A stretch of DNA of 64,000 nucleotides from Boseongicola aestuarii. GTDB taxonomy: Bacteria > Pseudomonadota > Alphaproteobacteria > Rhodobacterales > Rhodobacteraceae. Shown piece after piece: positions 8,184 through 17,194 of the stretch. Every line of letters starts with the position of its first letter. Within the stretch, counting starts at the first letter, position 1. A program made the position numbers and the translations under genes. Under the pieces are notes generated by a model that made no database searches, was not told the origin of the DNA, and saw only the letters and a program-made list of their open reading frames with translations. The stretch lies in NCBI RefSeq assembly GCF_900184815.1, contig NZ_FXXQ01000012.1, forward strand, positions 48,531 to 112,530, written 5' to 3'.

Positions 8184-10301
8184 ATGATTGACGCCGACGA
8201 CCTGATCGCGCTTGTCCGCAATTACAATCCGAAGACCAACGCCAAGTTGATCGCCGAAGCGTATGCTTATGGCGAAAAAATGCATGAAGGGCAGAGGCGT
8301 CATTCCGGCGAACCCTATTTCACGCACCCTGTCGCGGTTGCCGCGATCCTGACCGAACAGCGGTTGGACGACGCGACGATCGTTACGGCGCTGCTGCACG
8401 ATACCGTTGAGGACACGCGCTCGACTTACTCCGAAATCAAGTCGCTCTTCGGAACCGAAGTTGCCGAACTTGTCGATGGCGTGACGAAGCTGACGAATTT
8501 GCAACTGTCGTCTTCGGAAACCAAACAGGCCGAAAATTTCCGCAAGCTTTTCATCGCCATGTCGAAAGACCTGCGGGTGATCCTCGTCAAATTGGCTGAC
8601 CGTCTGCACAATATGCGCACGATCCGCTCGATGCGGGTCGACAAGCAGGCTCAGAAAGCGCGGGAAACAATGGATATCTTTGCGCCGCTTGCCGGTCGCA
8701 TGGGTATGCAATGGATGCGCGAAGAACTGGAAGACCTTGCGTTTCGGGTGCTTTACCCGGACGCGCGCAATTCGATCATTCGCCGCTTCATTACCCTGCA
8801 GCGCGAAACCGGGGATGTGATCCAGAAGATCACCGCCGATATCGAGGGCGAAATGGACAAGGCGGGGATCGTCGCCGAGACCTACGGGCGCGCCAAAAAA
8901 CCCTATTCGATCTGGCGCAAGATGGAAGAAAAAGAGATCGGCTTTTCTCGACTGTCCGACATCTACGGCTTCCGCATATTGGTTAAGACCGAAGCTGACT
9001 GCTATGCGGCTCTGGGTGCTGTGCATCAACGCTGGCGCTCGGTTCCGGGGCGCTTCAAAGATTACATCAGCCAGCCGAAATCCAACGGCTACCGGTCAAT
9101 CCATACAACGGTCTCGGGTCGCGACGGCAAACGTGTCGAAGTGCAGATTCGCACGCATGTCATGCACGAAGTGGCCGAAGCGGGCGTTGCAGCGCATTGG
9201 TCCTATCGCGACGGTGTGCGTGCGCAGAACCCGTTTGCGGTCGATCCCGCAAGCTGGATCGCCACACTGACCGAACGTTTCGATGAAGAGGACCACGACG
9301 AATTCCTCGAACACGTCAAACTCGAAATGTACGCCGACCAGGTTTTTTGCTTCACGCCGAAAGGCGAGGTGGTCAAACTTCCGCGCGGAGCCACTCCACT
9401 GGACTTTGCCTATGCGATCCACACCCGGATCGGTGACAGTTGTGTTGGTGCCAAGGTCGATGCCATTCGCGTACCTCTCTGGACACGTCTGAAGAACGGC
9501 CAATCTGTCGAGATCATGACGGCGGAAGGCCAGCGCCCGCAGGCAACATGGATCGATATCGTCAAGACTGGGCGGGCCAAAGCGTCCATCCGGCGCTCGT
9601 TGCGTGAAGAAGATCGCGAGCGGTTTATCAAGCTCGGTCGCGAGTTGGTGCGCGTGGCCTTCGAACATGTCGGCAAACGCGCGACCGAAAAGGCTCTCAG
9701 CACGGCAGCCAAACACCTCAGCCTTGAAGACCGTGATACTCTGCTTGCGCGGATTGGCTCGGCCGAACTTACGGCGCGCCAGGTCATCGAAACGCTTTAT
9801 CCTGATCTTGCAAACAAAACCGGGGATGAAATCGATGCGGCCCGCGCGGTTGTTGGGCTGAAGCCCAGCCAGACATTCCGCCGCGCCGCCTGTTGCCAGC
9901 CCGTTCCCGGTGAACGCATCGTAGGCATCAGTTATCGCGGCAAGGGTGTCATGATTCACGCCATTGACTGTGAAGCCCTTGCGGAACTCGCCGAGGACTC
10001 AGGCCGCTGGGTGGACCTTCACTGGCAAGAAGGACGCCACCCCGCCGTCCATGCCGTCAGCTTTGATTTGACGATCGCGAATGACACAGGCGTGCTGGGG
10101 CGGATTTGCACATTGATTGGCGAGCAAGGGGCGAATATCTCTGACCTTGTGTTCATTGACCGAAAACCGGACTTTTACCGCCTCATTGTCGACGCGGAGT
10201 TGCGGGATATAGAGCACCTTCATGCGGTGATGTTGGCATTGGAAGCCGATAGCGATGTTGCTGCAATCACAAGGCACCGCGATCTCGGTCGCAAGCCCTA
10301 A
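8184..10301 (+). CDS. rsh: Bifunctional (p)ppGpp synthetase/hydrolase
   Basis: This 705-residue RelA/SpoT homologue makes and degrades the stringent-response alarmone. An HD hydrolase domain carries HDTVEDT at residues 72-78. The synthetase domain has SRLSDIYGFRILV and the catalytic EVQIRT. A TGS domain follows (VFCFTPKGEVVKLPRGATPLDFAYAIHT), and an ACT domain ends the protein (DLTIANDTGVLGRIC). Both active sites look intact, so it is predicted to be bifunctional, as expected where one Rsh serves the whole cell. The last bases overlap an open frame of the DUF2062 gene. Confidence 0.96.
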   Translation: MIDADDLIALVRNYNPKTNAKLIAEAYAYGEKMHEGQRRHSGEPYFTHPVAVAAILTEQRLDDATIVTALLHDTVEDTRSTYSEIKSLFGTEVAELVDGVTKLTNLQLSSSETKQAENFRKLFIAMSKDLRVILVKLADRLHNMRTIRSMRVDKQAQKARETMDIFAPLAGRMGMQWMREELEDLAFRVLYPDARNSIIRRFITLQRETGDVIQKITADIEGEMDKAGIVAETYGRAKKPYSIWRKMEEKEIGFSRLSDIYGFRILVKTEADCYAALGAVHQRWRSVPGRFKDYISQPKSNGYRSIHTTVSGRDGKRVEVQIRTHVMHEVAEAGVAAHWSYRDGVRAQNPFAVDPASWIATLTERFDEEDHDEFLEHVKLEMYADQVFCFTPKGEVVKLPRGATPLDFAYAIHTRIGDSCVGAKVDAIRVPLWTRLKNGQSVEIMTAEGQRPQATWIDIVKTGRAKASIRRSLREEDRERFIKLGRELVRVAFEHVGKRATEKALSTAAKHLSLEDRDTLLARIGSAELTARQVIETLYPDLANKTGDEIDAARAVVGLKPSQTFRRAACCQPVPGERIVGISYRGKGVMIHAIDCEALAELAEDSGRWVDLHWQEGRHPAVHAVSFDLTIANDTGVLGRICTLIGEQGANISDLVFIDRKPDFYRLIVDAELRDIEHLHAVMLALEADSDVAAITRHRDLGRKP

Positions 10302-10320
10302 GGCGGAGACGGACGAGCAG

Positions 10321-11004
10321 TTGGTATTTAAGCGGCGGACACCACGGACATATCTCCAGTCGATTACGCAGGCGCTTTATCCGCGCGGCGGTTGGTCGCG
10401 TGCGGTGCAATACATCGGCCATCGTATCCGTCGGCTTCCCGATCCTGCACACAAGATCAGCCGGGGTATCGCCGTCGGCGTTTTCACATGTTTCACGCCG
10501 TTCTTCGGTATGCACTTCTTCATCGCCGCGTGGCTGGCCTGGTTGGTGCGTGGCAATGTGATGGCCGCGCTTCTGGCGACCTTTTTCGGAAATCCTCTTA
10601 CATTTCCGTTCATCGTCGCCGTCTCGATGGAACTCGGCGCATTCTTGATGGGCCGCCCGCCGATCCCGCTTCAGGATGTGGTGCCTGCTTTCTCGGACGC
10701 TGCGCTTGAAATGTGGCAGAACATGATGGCGATGTTTACCGCGGATCAAACGGCGTGGGGCAGTCTGCGTGGCTTCTTCGATCGCTATTTCCTGCCTTAT
10801 CTGATCGGCGGCCTCATCCCGGGCTTCCTCTTCGGGACAGCCGGCTACTTCCTGTCCAACCCGGTCCTCAACGCCTACCAAAAAGCCCGTGTGGCTCGCC
10901 TGAAAAAGAAATTCGCAAAGAAGCGCGAAAAAGCAGAAGCCCGTCGCGCGGAATCGCGGATGCAGGGAGACGTGGAAGATCCACATGATCGGGCAGCCGA
11001 GTGA
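10321..11004 (+). CDS. DUF2062 membrane protein
   Basis: This protein of about 227 residues begins (M)VFKRRTPRTYLQSI and has the DUF2062 core GIAVGVFTCFTPFFGMHFFIAAWLAWLVRGN. The FFGNPLTFPFIV segment follows, and the C-terminal tail is very basic. I chose TTG 10321 because GGCGGAGACGG lies just before it and the conserved region starts there. An ATG at 10255 in the same frame would overlap rsh by 47 bases. The function is unknown; relatives are often near lipid or envelope genes, and mtgA follows here. Confidence 0.85.
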   Translation: MVFKRRTPRTYLQSITQALYPRGGWSRAVQYIGHRIRRLPDPAHKISRGIAVGVFTCFTPFFGMHFFIAAWLAWLVRGNVMAALLATFFGNPLTFPFIVAVSMELGAFLMGRPPIPLQDVVPAFSDAALEMWQNMMAMFTADQTAWGSLRGFFDRYFLPYLIGGLIPGFLFGTAGYFLSNPVLNAYQKARVARLKKKFAKKREKAEARRAESRMQGDVEDPHDRAAE

Positions 11005-11041
11005 TCGCCGCTGACTTGTCAGCCCCCTTCAGGCATGCGAC

Positions 11042-11776
11042 GTGACGCCTATGGCTAAGAAGGCGACCGCAAGAAGACCCCGAAAGACAACCAAGGCCGC
11101 AGCGACACGCAAACGCGGTGTCTTGCGCGGTCTGCGGCGTGGTGCCTTTGCCTTTGCGGGGGCAATCGTTCTGAGTGTCGGTATATATGCAATTCTTCCA
11201 CCTCCCACGACTCCCTACATCCTGAGTGAAGGCCTCCGGCTTGGTGACATCCGCCGCCAATGGGTATCCGCCGACTCGATTGCCCCAGAGGCCTTGCGGG
11301 CTGTGGTCGCCGCCGAGGACGCGAATTTCTGTCACCATTGGGGCTTTGACATGGAGCAGCTTCGCGCTGCAATTGAGGAAGGTGCAGATCGCGGCGCCTC
11401 GACGCTGACGCAACAGATGGTGAAGAACGTCTGGCTTTGGCAAGGGCGAAGCTGGCCGCGCAAAGCCCTCGAAGCACTGATGACGCCTGTGGTCGAGGCC
11501 ATTTGGACCAAGCGCCGCATCGTGGAAGTTTACGTGAATGTTGCCGAGTTCGACGAAGGTGTCTTTGGCATCGAAGCGGCCGCCCAGCATCATTTCGGTG
11601 TCCGTGCTGCGGACCTCACGCTGCGGCAAGCCTCCTTGCTTGCTGCGGTCCTTCCCAATCCCAAGGCGCGACAGGCGGTCAACCCCTCAAGTTTCGTCGA
11701 TCGGCGCGCGCGCGCTATCGCTGACGGGGCGGCGACGATCCGCGCAGATGGGCGCGCCGACTGTTTTGCCGGCTAG
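11042..11776 (+). CDS. mtgA: Monofunctional peptidoglycan transglycosylase
   Basis: The enzyme polymerises lipid II into glycan strands without a transpeptidase domain. The 244-residue protein has a very basic cytoplasmic tail (residues 1-30) and one membrane anchor (AFAFAGAIVLSVGIYAILP). The GT51 motifs follow: AAEDANFCHHWGFD, with the catalytic Glu, GASTLTQQMVKNVWLW, and RRIVEVYVNVAEF. The start may be ATG 11042 or 11051. A short C-terminal Cys is odd but not known to matter. Confidence 0.95.
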   Translation: MTPMAKKATARRPRKTTKAAATRKRGVLRGLRRGAFAFAGAIVLSVGIYAILPPPTTPYILSEGLRLGDIRRQWVSADSIAPEALRAVVAAEDANFCHHWGFDMEQLRAAIEEGADRGASTLTQQMVKNVWLWQGRSWPRKALEALMTPVVEAIWTKRRIVEVYVNVAEFDEGVFGIEAAAQHHFGVRAADLTLRQASLLAAVLPNPKARQAVNPSSFVDRRARAIADGAATIRADGRADCFAG

Positions 11777-11854
11777 CGCATGCGCAGCGGTGTTGAAACC
11801 GCGCGCGGGCTCAGGCATTGAAGGAACACGCAGTCAAACAGGCCAAGCTCACCG

Positions 11855-12520
11855 ATGATCCGGCTCTACCATGTCCCGTTGTCCCCCTATTGTCGCAAAG
11901 TGCGGCTTTCGCTTGCCGAGAAAAAGCTTGAAGTCGAGCTGATCGAGGAACGCTACTGGGAGCGTGATCCGGATTTCCTGCGACGCAATCCCGCCGGCAA
12001 AGTACCGGTGCTGAAGATTGACGGTCATACGTTCTCCGAAAGCGGCGCGATTTGTGAATACCTCGAAGAGGCCTATCCCGAACCGCCGCTGCTACCCAAA
12101 GACCCTGCTGCCCGACACGAGGTGCGCCGTCTCGTCGGGTGGTTCGACGACAAATTCCATCATGAGGTGACCTCGAAACTGCTCTACGAGCGGGTGAACA
12201 AGAAGATAACCAAAGAAGGTTATCCCGACAGCAAGAATGTCAAATCCGGTGCGCGTGCAATCAAGCTGCATCTCGACTATATGAGCTGGCTTCTTGATCA
12301 ACGCCGCTGGCTGGCCGGAAACGAGCTTTCGCTGGCTGATTTCGCGGCCGCGGGCCATCTTTCCGCGCTGGATTACATTTCAGATGTGGACTGGAACGCC
12401 TACCCGACGGTGCGTGACTGGTATGCGCGGATCAAATCCCGCCCGGCCTTTCGTCGACTTCTTGCAGATACCGTTCCAGGTTTTCCACCCCCTCCACATT
12501 ATGCCGACCTCGATTTCTAG
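11855..12520 (+). CDS. Glutathione S-transferase family protein
   Basis: This 221-residue protein has the thioredoxin-fold N-terminus (MIRLYHVPLSPYCRKVRLSL) with an SPYC active-site turn typical of Cys-type (omega/beta-like) GSTs. It also has GKVPVLKIDG with the cis-Pro, and ESGAICEYLEE for glutathione binding. The C-terminal helical domain contains NELSLADFAAAGHLSALDY. The substrate is unknown. It precedes queG by 30 bases and may be cotranscribed with it. Confidence 0.92.
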   Translation: MIRLYHVPLSPYCRKVRLSLAEKKLEVELIEERYWERDPDFLRRNPAGKVPVLKIDGHTFSESGAICEYLEEAYPEPPLLPKDPAARHEVRRLVGWFDDKFHHEVTSKLLYERVNKKITKEGYPDSKNVKSGARAIKLHLDYMSWLLDQRRWLAGNELSLADFAAAGHLSALDYISDVDWNAYPTVRDWYARIKSRPAFRRLLADTVPGFPPPPHYADLDF

Positions 12521-12550
12521 AGCCGCAATCAGGGGGCAGAAGCGCACCCC

Positions 12551-13600
12551 ATGCCTTTAGACGATCTGAAAGAGCGATTGGTGAAAGAGGCGATCCAAGC
12601 CGGTTTCGCAATGGCCCGCGTGTGCGCGCCTGATGCTGTTCCAGAAGTTCCCGAGCGTCTTTCAGCCTTTCTTAAAGCCGGGCGCCATGGGCAAATGGCG
12701 TGGCTTGAAGATCGCGCCAACTGGCGGGGTGACCCGTCCGCACTCTGGCCCGAAGCGCGGTCAATCGTCATGCTCGCCGAGCCATACACCCCTGATCATG
12801 ACCCCTTGGATGACCTCAAGAACCAGGATCGCGGAGTCGTCTCGGTTTACGCCCGCAACAAGGATTACCACGACGTCGTCAAAAAGCGGCTGAAACGAGT
12901 AGCGCGCTGGCTTGTGGCTGCAGCGGATTGTGAGGTCAAAGTCTTTGTCGACACGGCCCCGGTCCCCGAAAAAGCTCTGGGTCAGGCTGCAGGGCTTGGC
13001 TGGCAGGGCAAACACACGAACCTTCTAAGCCGCGATTTGGGGAACTGGTTTTTCCTCGGCGCGATCTTCACGACAGCCAATCTCGATCCCGACACCCCGG
13101 AAACCGATCACTGCGGAAGCTGCCGTCGTTGCCTCGACATTTGTCCGACGGATGCCTTCCCCGCGCCTTATCAGCTGGATGCACGGCTTTGCATTTCCTA
13201 CCTGACGATTGAACACAAAGGTCCGGTAGACGAAGCGCTTCGCCCGAAACTGGGAAACCGCATCTATGGATGCGATGACTGCCTTGCCGCTTGCCCCTGG
13301 AACAAATTCGCTTCGGATGCGAGGGACCACCGCTATGCCGCGCGGCATGATCTAAGTGCACCACCCCTTGCCAAGCTCGCCAATCTTGATGACGCCAGTT
13401 TCCGCGCCTTCTTTTCGGGCTCTCCGATCAAACGCATCGGACGCGACCGATTTGTGCGTAATGTGCTCTACGCGCTAGGGAATTCAGAGGACCAGTCCCT
13501 GATCGAATCCGCTCGGAAATGCGCTGTCGATGCGGATCCCACGGTGCGTGATGCGGCCATCTGGGCGGTCCGCCGCCTACAGGCGGTTTCAAAAAAGTAG
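12551..13600 (+). CDS. queG: Epoxyqueuosine reductase
   Basis: The enzyme reduces epoxyqueuosine to queuosine in tRNA, using cobalamin and two [4Fe-4S] clusters. The 349-residue protein has the ferredoxin-like ligands [16 protein letters not shown] and [13 protein letters not shown]. Conserved upstream motifs include [31 protein letters not shown]-like C-terminus ([13 protein letters not shown]) completes the protein. A queuosine-precursor transporter (yhhQ) lies at 35.3 kb, so the cell appears to both import precursor and finish the modification. Confidence 0.96.
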   Translation: MPLDDLKERLVKEAIQAGFAMARVCAPDAVPEVPERLSAFLKAGRHGQMAWLEDRANWRGDPSALWPEARSIVMLAEPYTPDHDPLDDLKNQDRGVVSVYARNKDYHDVVKKRLKRVARWLVAAADCEVKVFVDTAPVPEKALGQAAGLGWQGKHTNLLSRDLGNWFFLGAIFTTANLDPDTPETDHCGSCRRCLDICPTDAFPAPYQLDARLCISYLTIEHKGPVDEALRPKLGNRIYGCDDCLAACPWNKFASDARDHRYAARHDLSAPPLAKLANLDDASFRAFFSGSPIKRIGRDRFVRNVLYALGNSEDQSLIESARKCAVDADPTVRDAAIWAVRRLQAVSKK

Positions 13601-13645
13601 CGTTTTGTGCTATGAAGCGATCCACCAGAGAAAGGGAGGATACCT

Positions 13646-13816
13646 ATGCACACCCATTTGTTGCGACGCAAACGCACTCGTGGCGCCGGGCATATGACAC
13701 ATCTTTCAAGCGCTGCACCGGATCGCCCGACAGTACTTCAAAGCTTTAAGAACGCCAGAACGCGCGGCGCGACAAAGCTGAAAAGATACCTGCGTATCGC
13801 ACGCGCCCAGAGTTAG
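13646..13816 (+). CDS. Small basic protein, 56 residues, unrecognised
   Basis: An ATG at 13646 follows AAAGGGAGGA, a very strong ribosome site with a 5-base gap, and the frame runs to TAG 13814-13816. The product starts MHTHLLRRKRTRGAGHMTHL and ends KLKRYLRIARAQS. About 14 of its 56 residues are Lys or Arg, and it contains no acidic residue except one Asp. It lies alone between queG and an EamA exporter. A basic short peptide of this kind could bind nucleic acid or a membrane. I do not recognise a family. The ribosome site is the main support. Confidence 0.6.
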   Translation: MHTHLLRRKRTRGAGHMTHLSSAAPDRPTVLQSFKNARTRGATKLKRYLRIARAQS

Positions 13817-13855
13817 ACCACTGGTCGCGACCGCTGGCGGTTGGTAGGGAGGGGC

Positions 13856-14794
13856 ATGAGTATTGCCCAACCCAACCCTTTTCGCGCCATCGCACTCAAA
13901 ATCGCTTCGGTGCTTTTGTTCGTACTCATGGCAACGCTGATCAAGGCAGCGTCCGATGAGGTGCCGCCGGGCCAGACTGTGTTTTTCCGCTCGCTTTGCG
14001 CGATGCCGGTTATCCTTGGCTGGCTTATTTGGCAGGGCAAGTTCCCGAGCGGGTTGCGGACCGCCAATCCGCTTGGCCACCTCTGGCGCGGCCTTATCGG
14101 CTCGACTGCCATGGGCCTCAGCTTCGCCGGGTTGGCCATTCTGCCGCTTTCCGAAGTGAAGGCCATACAATACGCCATGCCGCTTTTTGTGGTGGTCCTT
14201 GCGGCATTGATGCTGGGTGAGCGCGTGCGCGCGGTGCGTCTAACCGCCGTTGGCATGGGTATGGTCGGCGTTCTCATTATTTTGTGGCCGCGCCTGACGT
14301 CCTTCACGAACGGCGAAGTCGATCCCCAATTGGCCTTTGGCGCGCTGATCGTCTTGACCGGATCGCTCTGCGCCGCCTTCGCTCAGATATTCGTGCGAAG
14401 GCTAGTCGAAACCGAAGAAACGGCCGCAATTGTCTTCTGGTTTTCCGTCACTGCGACTTTGCTATCGCTCCTGACACTGCCATTTGGCTGGCAAGTTCCG
14501 TCGGCGACCGCTCTGGCATGCCTTGTCGGGTCCGGCCTTCTCGGCGGTCTCGGTCAAATCCTACTTACAAGTGCTTACCGCTTCGGCGACGCGTCGATTA
14601 TCGCCCCCTTCGAATACGCATCCATGCTGTTTGCCATTGCCATCGGCTACGCGGTTTTCGGAGAAGTCCCGACTCTCGTGATGTTGATCGGAGCCAGCAT
14701 CGTCATTGCGTCCGGCGTTCTTATCATCCTGCGCGAGCACTATCTCAAGATTCAGCGTGGCAAAGGCCGCCAGCACGTCACAAAATACGGCTGA
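13856..14794 (+). CDS. EamA/DMT family transporter
   Basis: This 312-residue protein has about ten hydrophobic segments in two EamA halves (ALKIASVLLFVLMATLIKAA and GALIVLTGSLCAAFAQIFV). Conserved glycines and prolines include PFEYASMLFAIAIGYAVFGE near the end. It is probably an exporter of a small metabolite; the substrate is unknown. ATG 13856 follows GTAGGGAGGGG; a TTG at 13841 in frame is a weaker choice. A second EamA gene is at 26.2 kb. Confidence 0.92.
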   Translation: MSIAQPNPFRAIALKIASVLLFVLMATLIKAASDEVPPGQTVFFRSLCAMPVILGWLIWQGKFPSGLRTANPLGHLWRGLIGSTAMGLSFAGLAILPLSEVKAIQYAMPLFVVVLAALMLGERVRAVRLTAVGMGMVGVLIILWPRLTSFTNGEVDPQLAFGALIVLTGSLCAAFAQIFVRRLVETEETAAIVFWFSVTATLLSLLTLPFGWQVPSATALACLVGSGLLGGLGQILLTSAYRFGDASIIAPFEYASMLFAIAIGYAVFGEVPTLVMLIGASIVIASGVLIILREHYLKIQRGKGRQHVTKYG

Positions 14795-14915
14795 TCGCCT
14801 GCGAAAAACCGCCGAAATTCAGTGTTTCGTCGTGCCCTGAACTCAGCAATGGACCAAAGCCCCGCCACTGGTGCAAGCTGCCGCCATTAATCAAGATCAA
14901 TTTTGAGAGGGCCTC

Positions 14916-15326
14916 ATGGGCTACGATGTTCATATTACCCGGAAGGACGATTGGTCCGAGACAGAAGGGCCAGCGATTTCACGCGACGAATGGTTGGAAT
15001 ATGTCAGTGGCGACAAGTCGATGCAGCTTGAGCGCGAGGCCATTGTCTCGAACGAGAATGGCCAGTCCTTCAGCGTTCAGGATGAGACGCTTTCGGTTTG
15101 GAAACACTGGTCAGCGCGGGTTGAAGGCAAGAACGAAGCCTGGATGTGGCATTCCGCCGGGAATGTGATGGCCAAAAACCCCGACAGCGAGATGCTGCGC
15201 AAGATGTTCCTGATCGCCGATGCGCTTGGCGCAAAGCTTCAGGGCGATGACGGAGAAATCTACAATTCAATCGGTTTGGTGGATCGCCAGGATCGTGCGA
15301 AAAAGAAGTGGTGGAAGTTCTGGTAA
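14916..15326 (+). CDS. Conserved hypothetical protein (MGYDVHITR type)
   Basis: This soluble 136-residue protein begins MGYDVHITRKDDW and ends with a Lys/Trp-rich tail (KKKWWKFW). Trp-rich segments such as SVWKHWSARVEG and EAWMWHSAGNV occur in the middle. Similar short proteins with this opening are common in proteobacteria, but I know of no function. A GAGAGGG ribosome site precedes the ATG. The DUF1294 gene starts one base after its stop. Confidence 0.8.
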   Translation: MGYDVHITRKDDWSETEGPAISRDEWLEYVSGDKSMQLEREAIVSNENGQSFSVQDETLSVWKHWSARVEGKNEAWMWHSAGNVMAKNPDSEMLRKMFLIADALGAKLQGDDGEIYNSIGLVDRQDRAKKKWWKFW

Positions 15327-15327
15327 G

Positions 15328-15624
15328 GTGACTGCCGCCCTTTGGATCGCGTCCTATGTCGCCGCCATCAATCTCGCCGCGTTCCTCGCGTTCTGCTGGG
15401 ATAAGCGGCAAGCGCGCCGCGACAGCCAGCGGATCAGTGAAAGCGCCCTGCTGAACATCGCGTTATTCGGGGGCAGTATCGGCGCGAAAATCGCGCAGTC
15501 GAGGTTTCACCACAAGACGCACAAGCAACCCTTTGCGCGGCAGTTGAACCTTATCGTTGTGCTGCAAGTCGCCATCATCTCTGGCGCAGTTTTTTGGGCG
15601 TTGTCTCATAATACCCAGCCTTGA
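15328..15624 (+). CDS. DUF1294 family membrane protein
   Basis: This protein of about 98 residues has two hydrophobic segments and the DUF1294 pattern FLAFCWDKRQARRDSQRISESALLNIALFGGSIGAKIAQSRFHHKTHKQPF. The GTG at 15328, directly after the preceding stop, gives the family's normal length. The frame continues upstream inside the preceding gene but without a family match. The function is unknown. Confidence 0.82.
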   Translation: MTAALWIASYVAAINLAAFLAFCWDKRQARRDSQRISESALLNIALFGGSIGAKIAQSRFHHKTHKQPFARQLNLIVVLQVAIISGAVFWALSHNTQP

Positions 15625-15630
15625 TTCAAA

Positions 15631-15659
15631 AAACGCCCGGCCTTGCGGACCGGGTGTTT
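15631..15659. terminator. Bidirectional intrinsic terminator
   Basis: The arms AAACGCCCGG (15631-15640) and CCGGGTGTTT (15650-15659) form a 10-bp stem with one G-T pair. A-rich bases on the left and T-rich bases on the right let it work for both converging genes, DUF1294 (plus) and ilvE (minus). Confidence 0.75.
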
Positions 15660-15677
15660 CCAAATAGCTATCGCCAA

Positions 15678-16547
15678 TCAGGCGCGAACCAGCTTCTCAT
15701 AGCTTTCTGCGACATCGCGCGCCATCGCACCGACTTCGAAGTTATAGTCACCGATCTTGCCAACCGGCGTCACTTCGGCCGCCGTGCCTGTCAGCCAGCA
15801 TTGCTGAAAGCCTTCCAGCTCGTCCGGCATGATGTGGCGCTCATGCACCTTCACCTGACGATCCTTCAACATGCCCACGACGGTTTGCCGCGTAATGCCA
15901 TTCAGGAAGCAATCGGGCTTGGGCGTATGCACTTCGCCGTCCTTCACGAAGAAGATATTCGCGCCGGTCGCTTCGGCCACATAGCCGCGGTAGTCGAACA
16001 TCATCGCGTCCGAACAGCCTTTGGCTTCTGCGGCGTGTTTGGACAGGGTGCAAATCATATAGAGACCGGCTGCTTTCGCATGGCTCGGAATTGTTTCAGG
16101 TGACGGCCGTTTCCATTTGGCAATGTCAAGCTTCGCGCCTTTCATCTTTGCGTCGCCATAGTAAGCGCCCCATTCCCACGAAGCGATCGCAAGCCGCACT
16201 GGGTTTCGCGCAGAAGCGACACCCATATCCTCACCCGCGCCGCGCCATGCAATAGCGCGGACATAGGCGTCCTTGAAACCGTTCGCGGTCAGAACTTCCT
16301 GCTTGGCGGCTTCGATCTCATCGACGGTCCAGGGGATCTGAAAGTCCAGTTGACCGGCAGAGAAATGCAGCCGCTCCGAGTGTCTGCGGCTTTCGAAGAT
16401 CTTGCCGTTATAGGCACGTTCGCCTTCGAAGACGCTGGAGGCATAGTGCATCGCATGTGTCAGGATGTGCACATTGGCGTCTCGCCAATCCACCAACTTG
16501 CCATCCATCCAGATCAGTCCGTCGCGATCATCATATGCGCCTGCCAT
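15678..16547 (-). CDS. ilvE: Branched-chain amino acid aminotransferase
   Basis: This PLP enzyme interconverts Val, Leu and Ile with their keto acids. The 289-residue protein begins MAGAYDDRDGLIWMDGKLV and has THAMHYASSVFEGERAYNG. The PLP lysine lies in the stretch IPSHAKAAGLYM, and the cofactor-binding segment is GYVAEATGANIFFVKDG. ATG 16547 was chosen because GGAGG lies 5 bases upstream; in-frame starts at 16559 and 16595 are weaker. It is divergent from the MarR-type regulator gene. Confidence 0.95.
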   Translation of the reverse strand: MAGAYDDRDGLIWMDGKLVDWRDANVHILTHAMHYASSVFEGERAYNGKIFESRRHSERLHFSAGQLDFQIPWTVDEIEAAKQEVLTANGFKDAYVRAIAWRGAGEDMGVASARNPVRLAIASWEWGAYYGDAKMKGAKLDIAKWKRPSPETIPSHAKAAGLYMICTLSKHAAEAKGCSDAMMFDYRGYVAEATGANIFFVKDGEVHTPKPDCFLNGITRQTVVGMLKDRQVKVHERHIMPDELEGFQQCWLTGTAAEVTPVGKIGDYNFEVGAMARDVAESYEKLVRA

Positions 16548-16640
16548 ATCGGCCTCCATTTGCAAAAGTTGCGCGTTTAGGTCCGCAACGGTCATAAAGT
16601 TGCGGAAAATTCGCGAATCGCTACCAGTCGAGACTTGGAA

Positions 16641-16664
16641 TGTCAACAAGGCTGACATAATGTC
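16641..16664. promoter_or_regulatory. Palindromic operator candidate between ilvE and the MarR gene
   Basis: Two inverted repeats overlap: TGTCA-N7-TGACA (16641-16657) and the 11-base palindrome GACATAATGTC (16654-16664). They lie 24 bases before the start of the MarR-type gene, a typical place for autoregulation. Confidence 0.4.
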
Positions 16665-16687
16665 GAAGGCAACAAACGGAGGTCGAA

Positions 16688-17194
16688 ATGGCAGACAGCG
16701 GTGGTCCCCCAAGCGGTGAAAGCCTGCTTTTCCTCACCGATGATCAATTGCGCAAAGCCATCGAAGCGATGTTTTTTGCCTATCGCGGCTTCACCGCCGA
16801 CCCCGATCGTATACTTTCCGAGAAGGGGTATGGGCGGGCGCACCACCGGGCCGTTCATTTTATCAATCGCTCTCCCGGCACGACGGTCAACAACCTTCTG
16901 TCGATTCTCGGGGTCACCAAGCAGTCGCTGAACCGCGTGTTGCGCACTCTTATCAGTGACGGTCTTGTGGAAAGCCGCGTCGGCAAGCAGGACAAAAGGG
17001 AACGGCACCTTTTTCTGACCGAACCGGGTGAAGTTCTGGAGCGCGCGTTGTCGGATGCACAGCGCGATAGGATGCGCAGCGCGTTTCGGCGGGCCGGTCC
17101 TGACGCGGTATCAGGTTTTCGTCAGGTGCTGGAAGCGATGATGGACGCCGACACGGCGCGCCACTACAAGCGCCTAAAGGAGGGCGGAGCATGA
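16688..17194 (+). CDS. petP: MarR family transcriptional regulator, PetP-like
   Basis: This 168-residue protein has a winged helix-turn-helix: NNLLSILGVTKQSLNRVLRTLISDGLVESR is the recognition region, followed by a charged wing (GKQDKRERHLFLTEPG). It is coupled by a 4-base overlap to an OmpR-type response regulator. This is the arrangement of petP-petR of Rhodobacter capsulatus, genes reported to be needed for cytochrome bc1 and c2 expression. Here the bc1 genes are not adjacent. The name is by gene order and family, so it is tentative. Confidence 0.8.
   Translation: MADSGGPPSGESLLFLTDDQLRKAIEAMFFAYRGFTADPDRILSEKGYGRAHHRAVHFINRSPGTTVNNLLSILGVTKQSLNRVLRTLISDGLVESRVGKQDKRERHLFLTEPGEVLERALSDAQRDRMRSAFRRAGPDAVSGFRQVLEAMMDADTARHYKRLKEGGA

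Noticed and set aside
7632..9029. Minus-strand open frame (465 codons) over rpoZ and rsh
   Set aside because: It is antisense to two recognisable genes, and no ribosome site or motif was found.
10255..10320. N-terminal 22-codon extension of the DUF2062 gene into rsh
   Set aside because: Family similarity begins at VFKRR, and a ribosome-site-like GGCGGAGACGG precedes TTG 10321.
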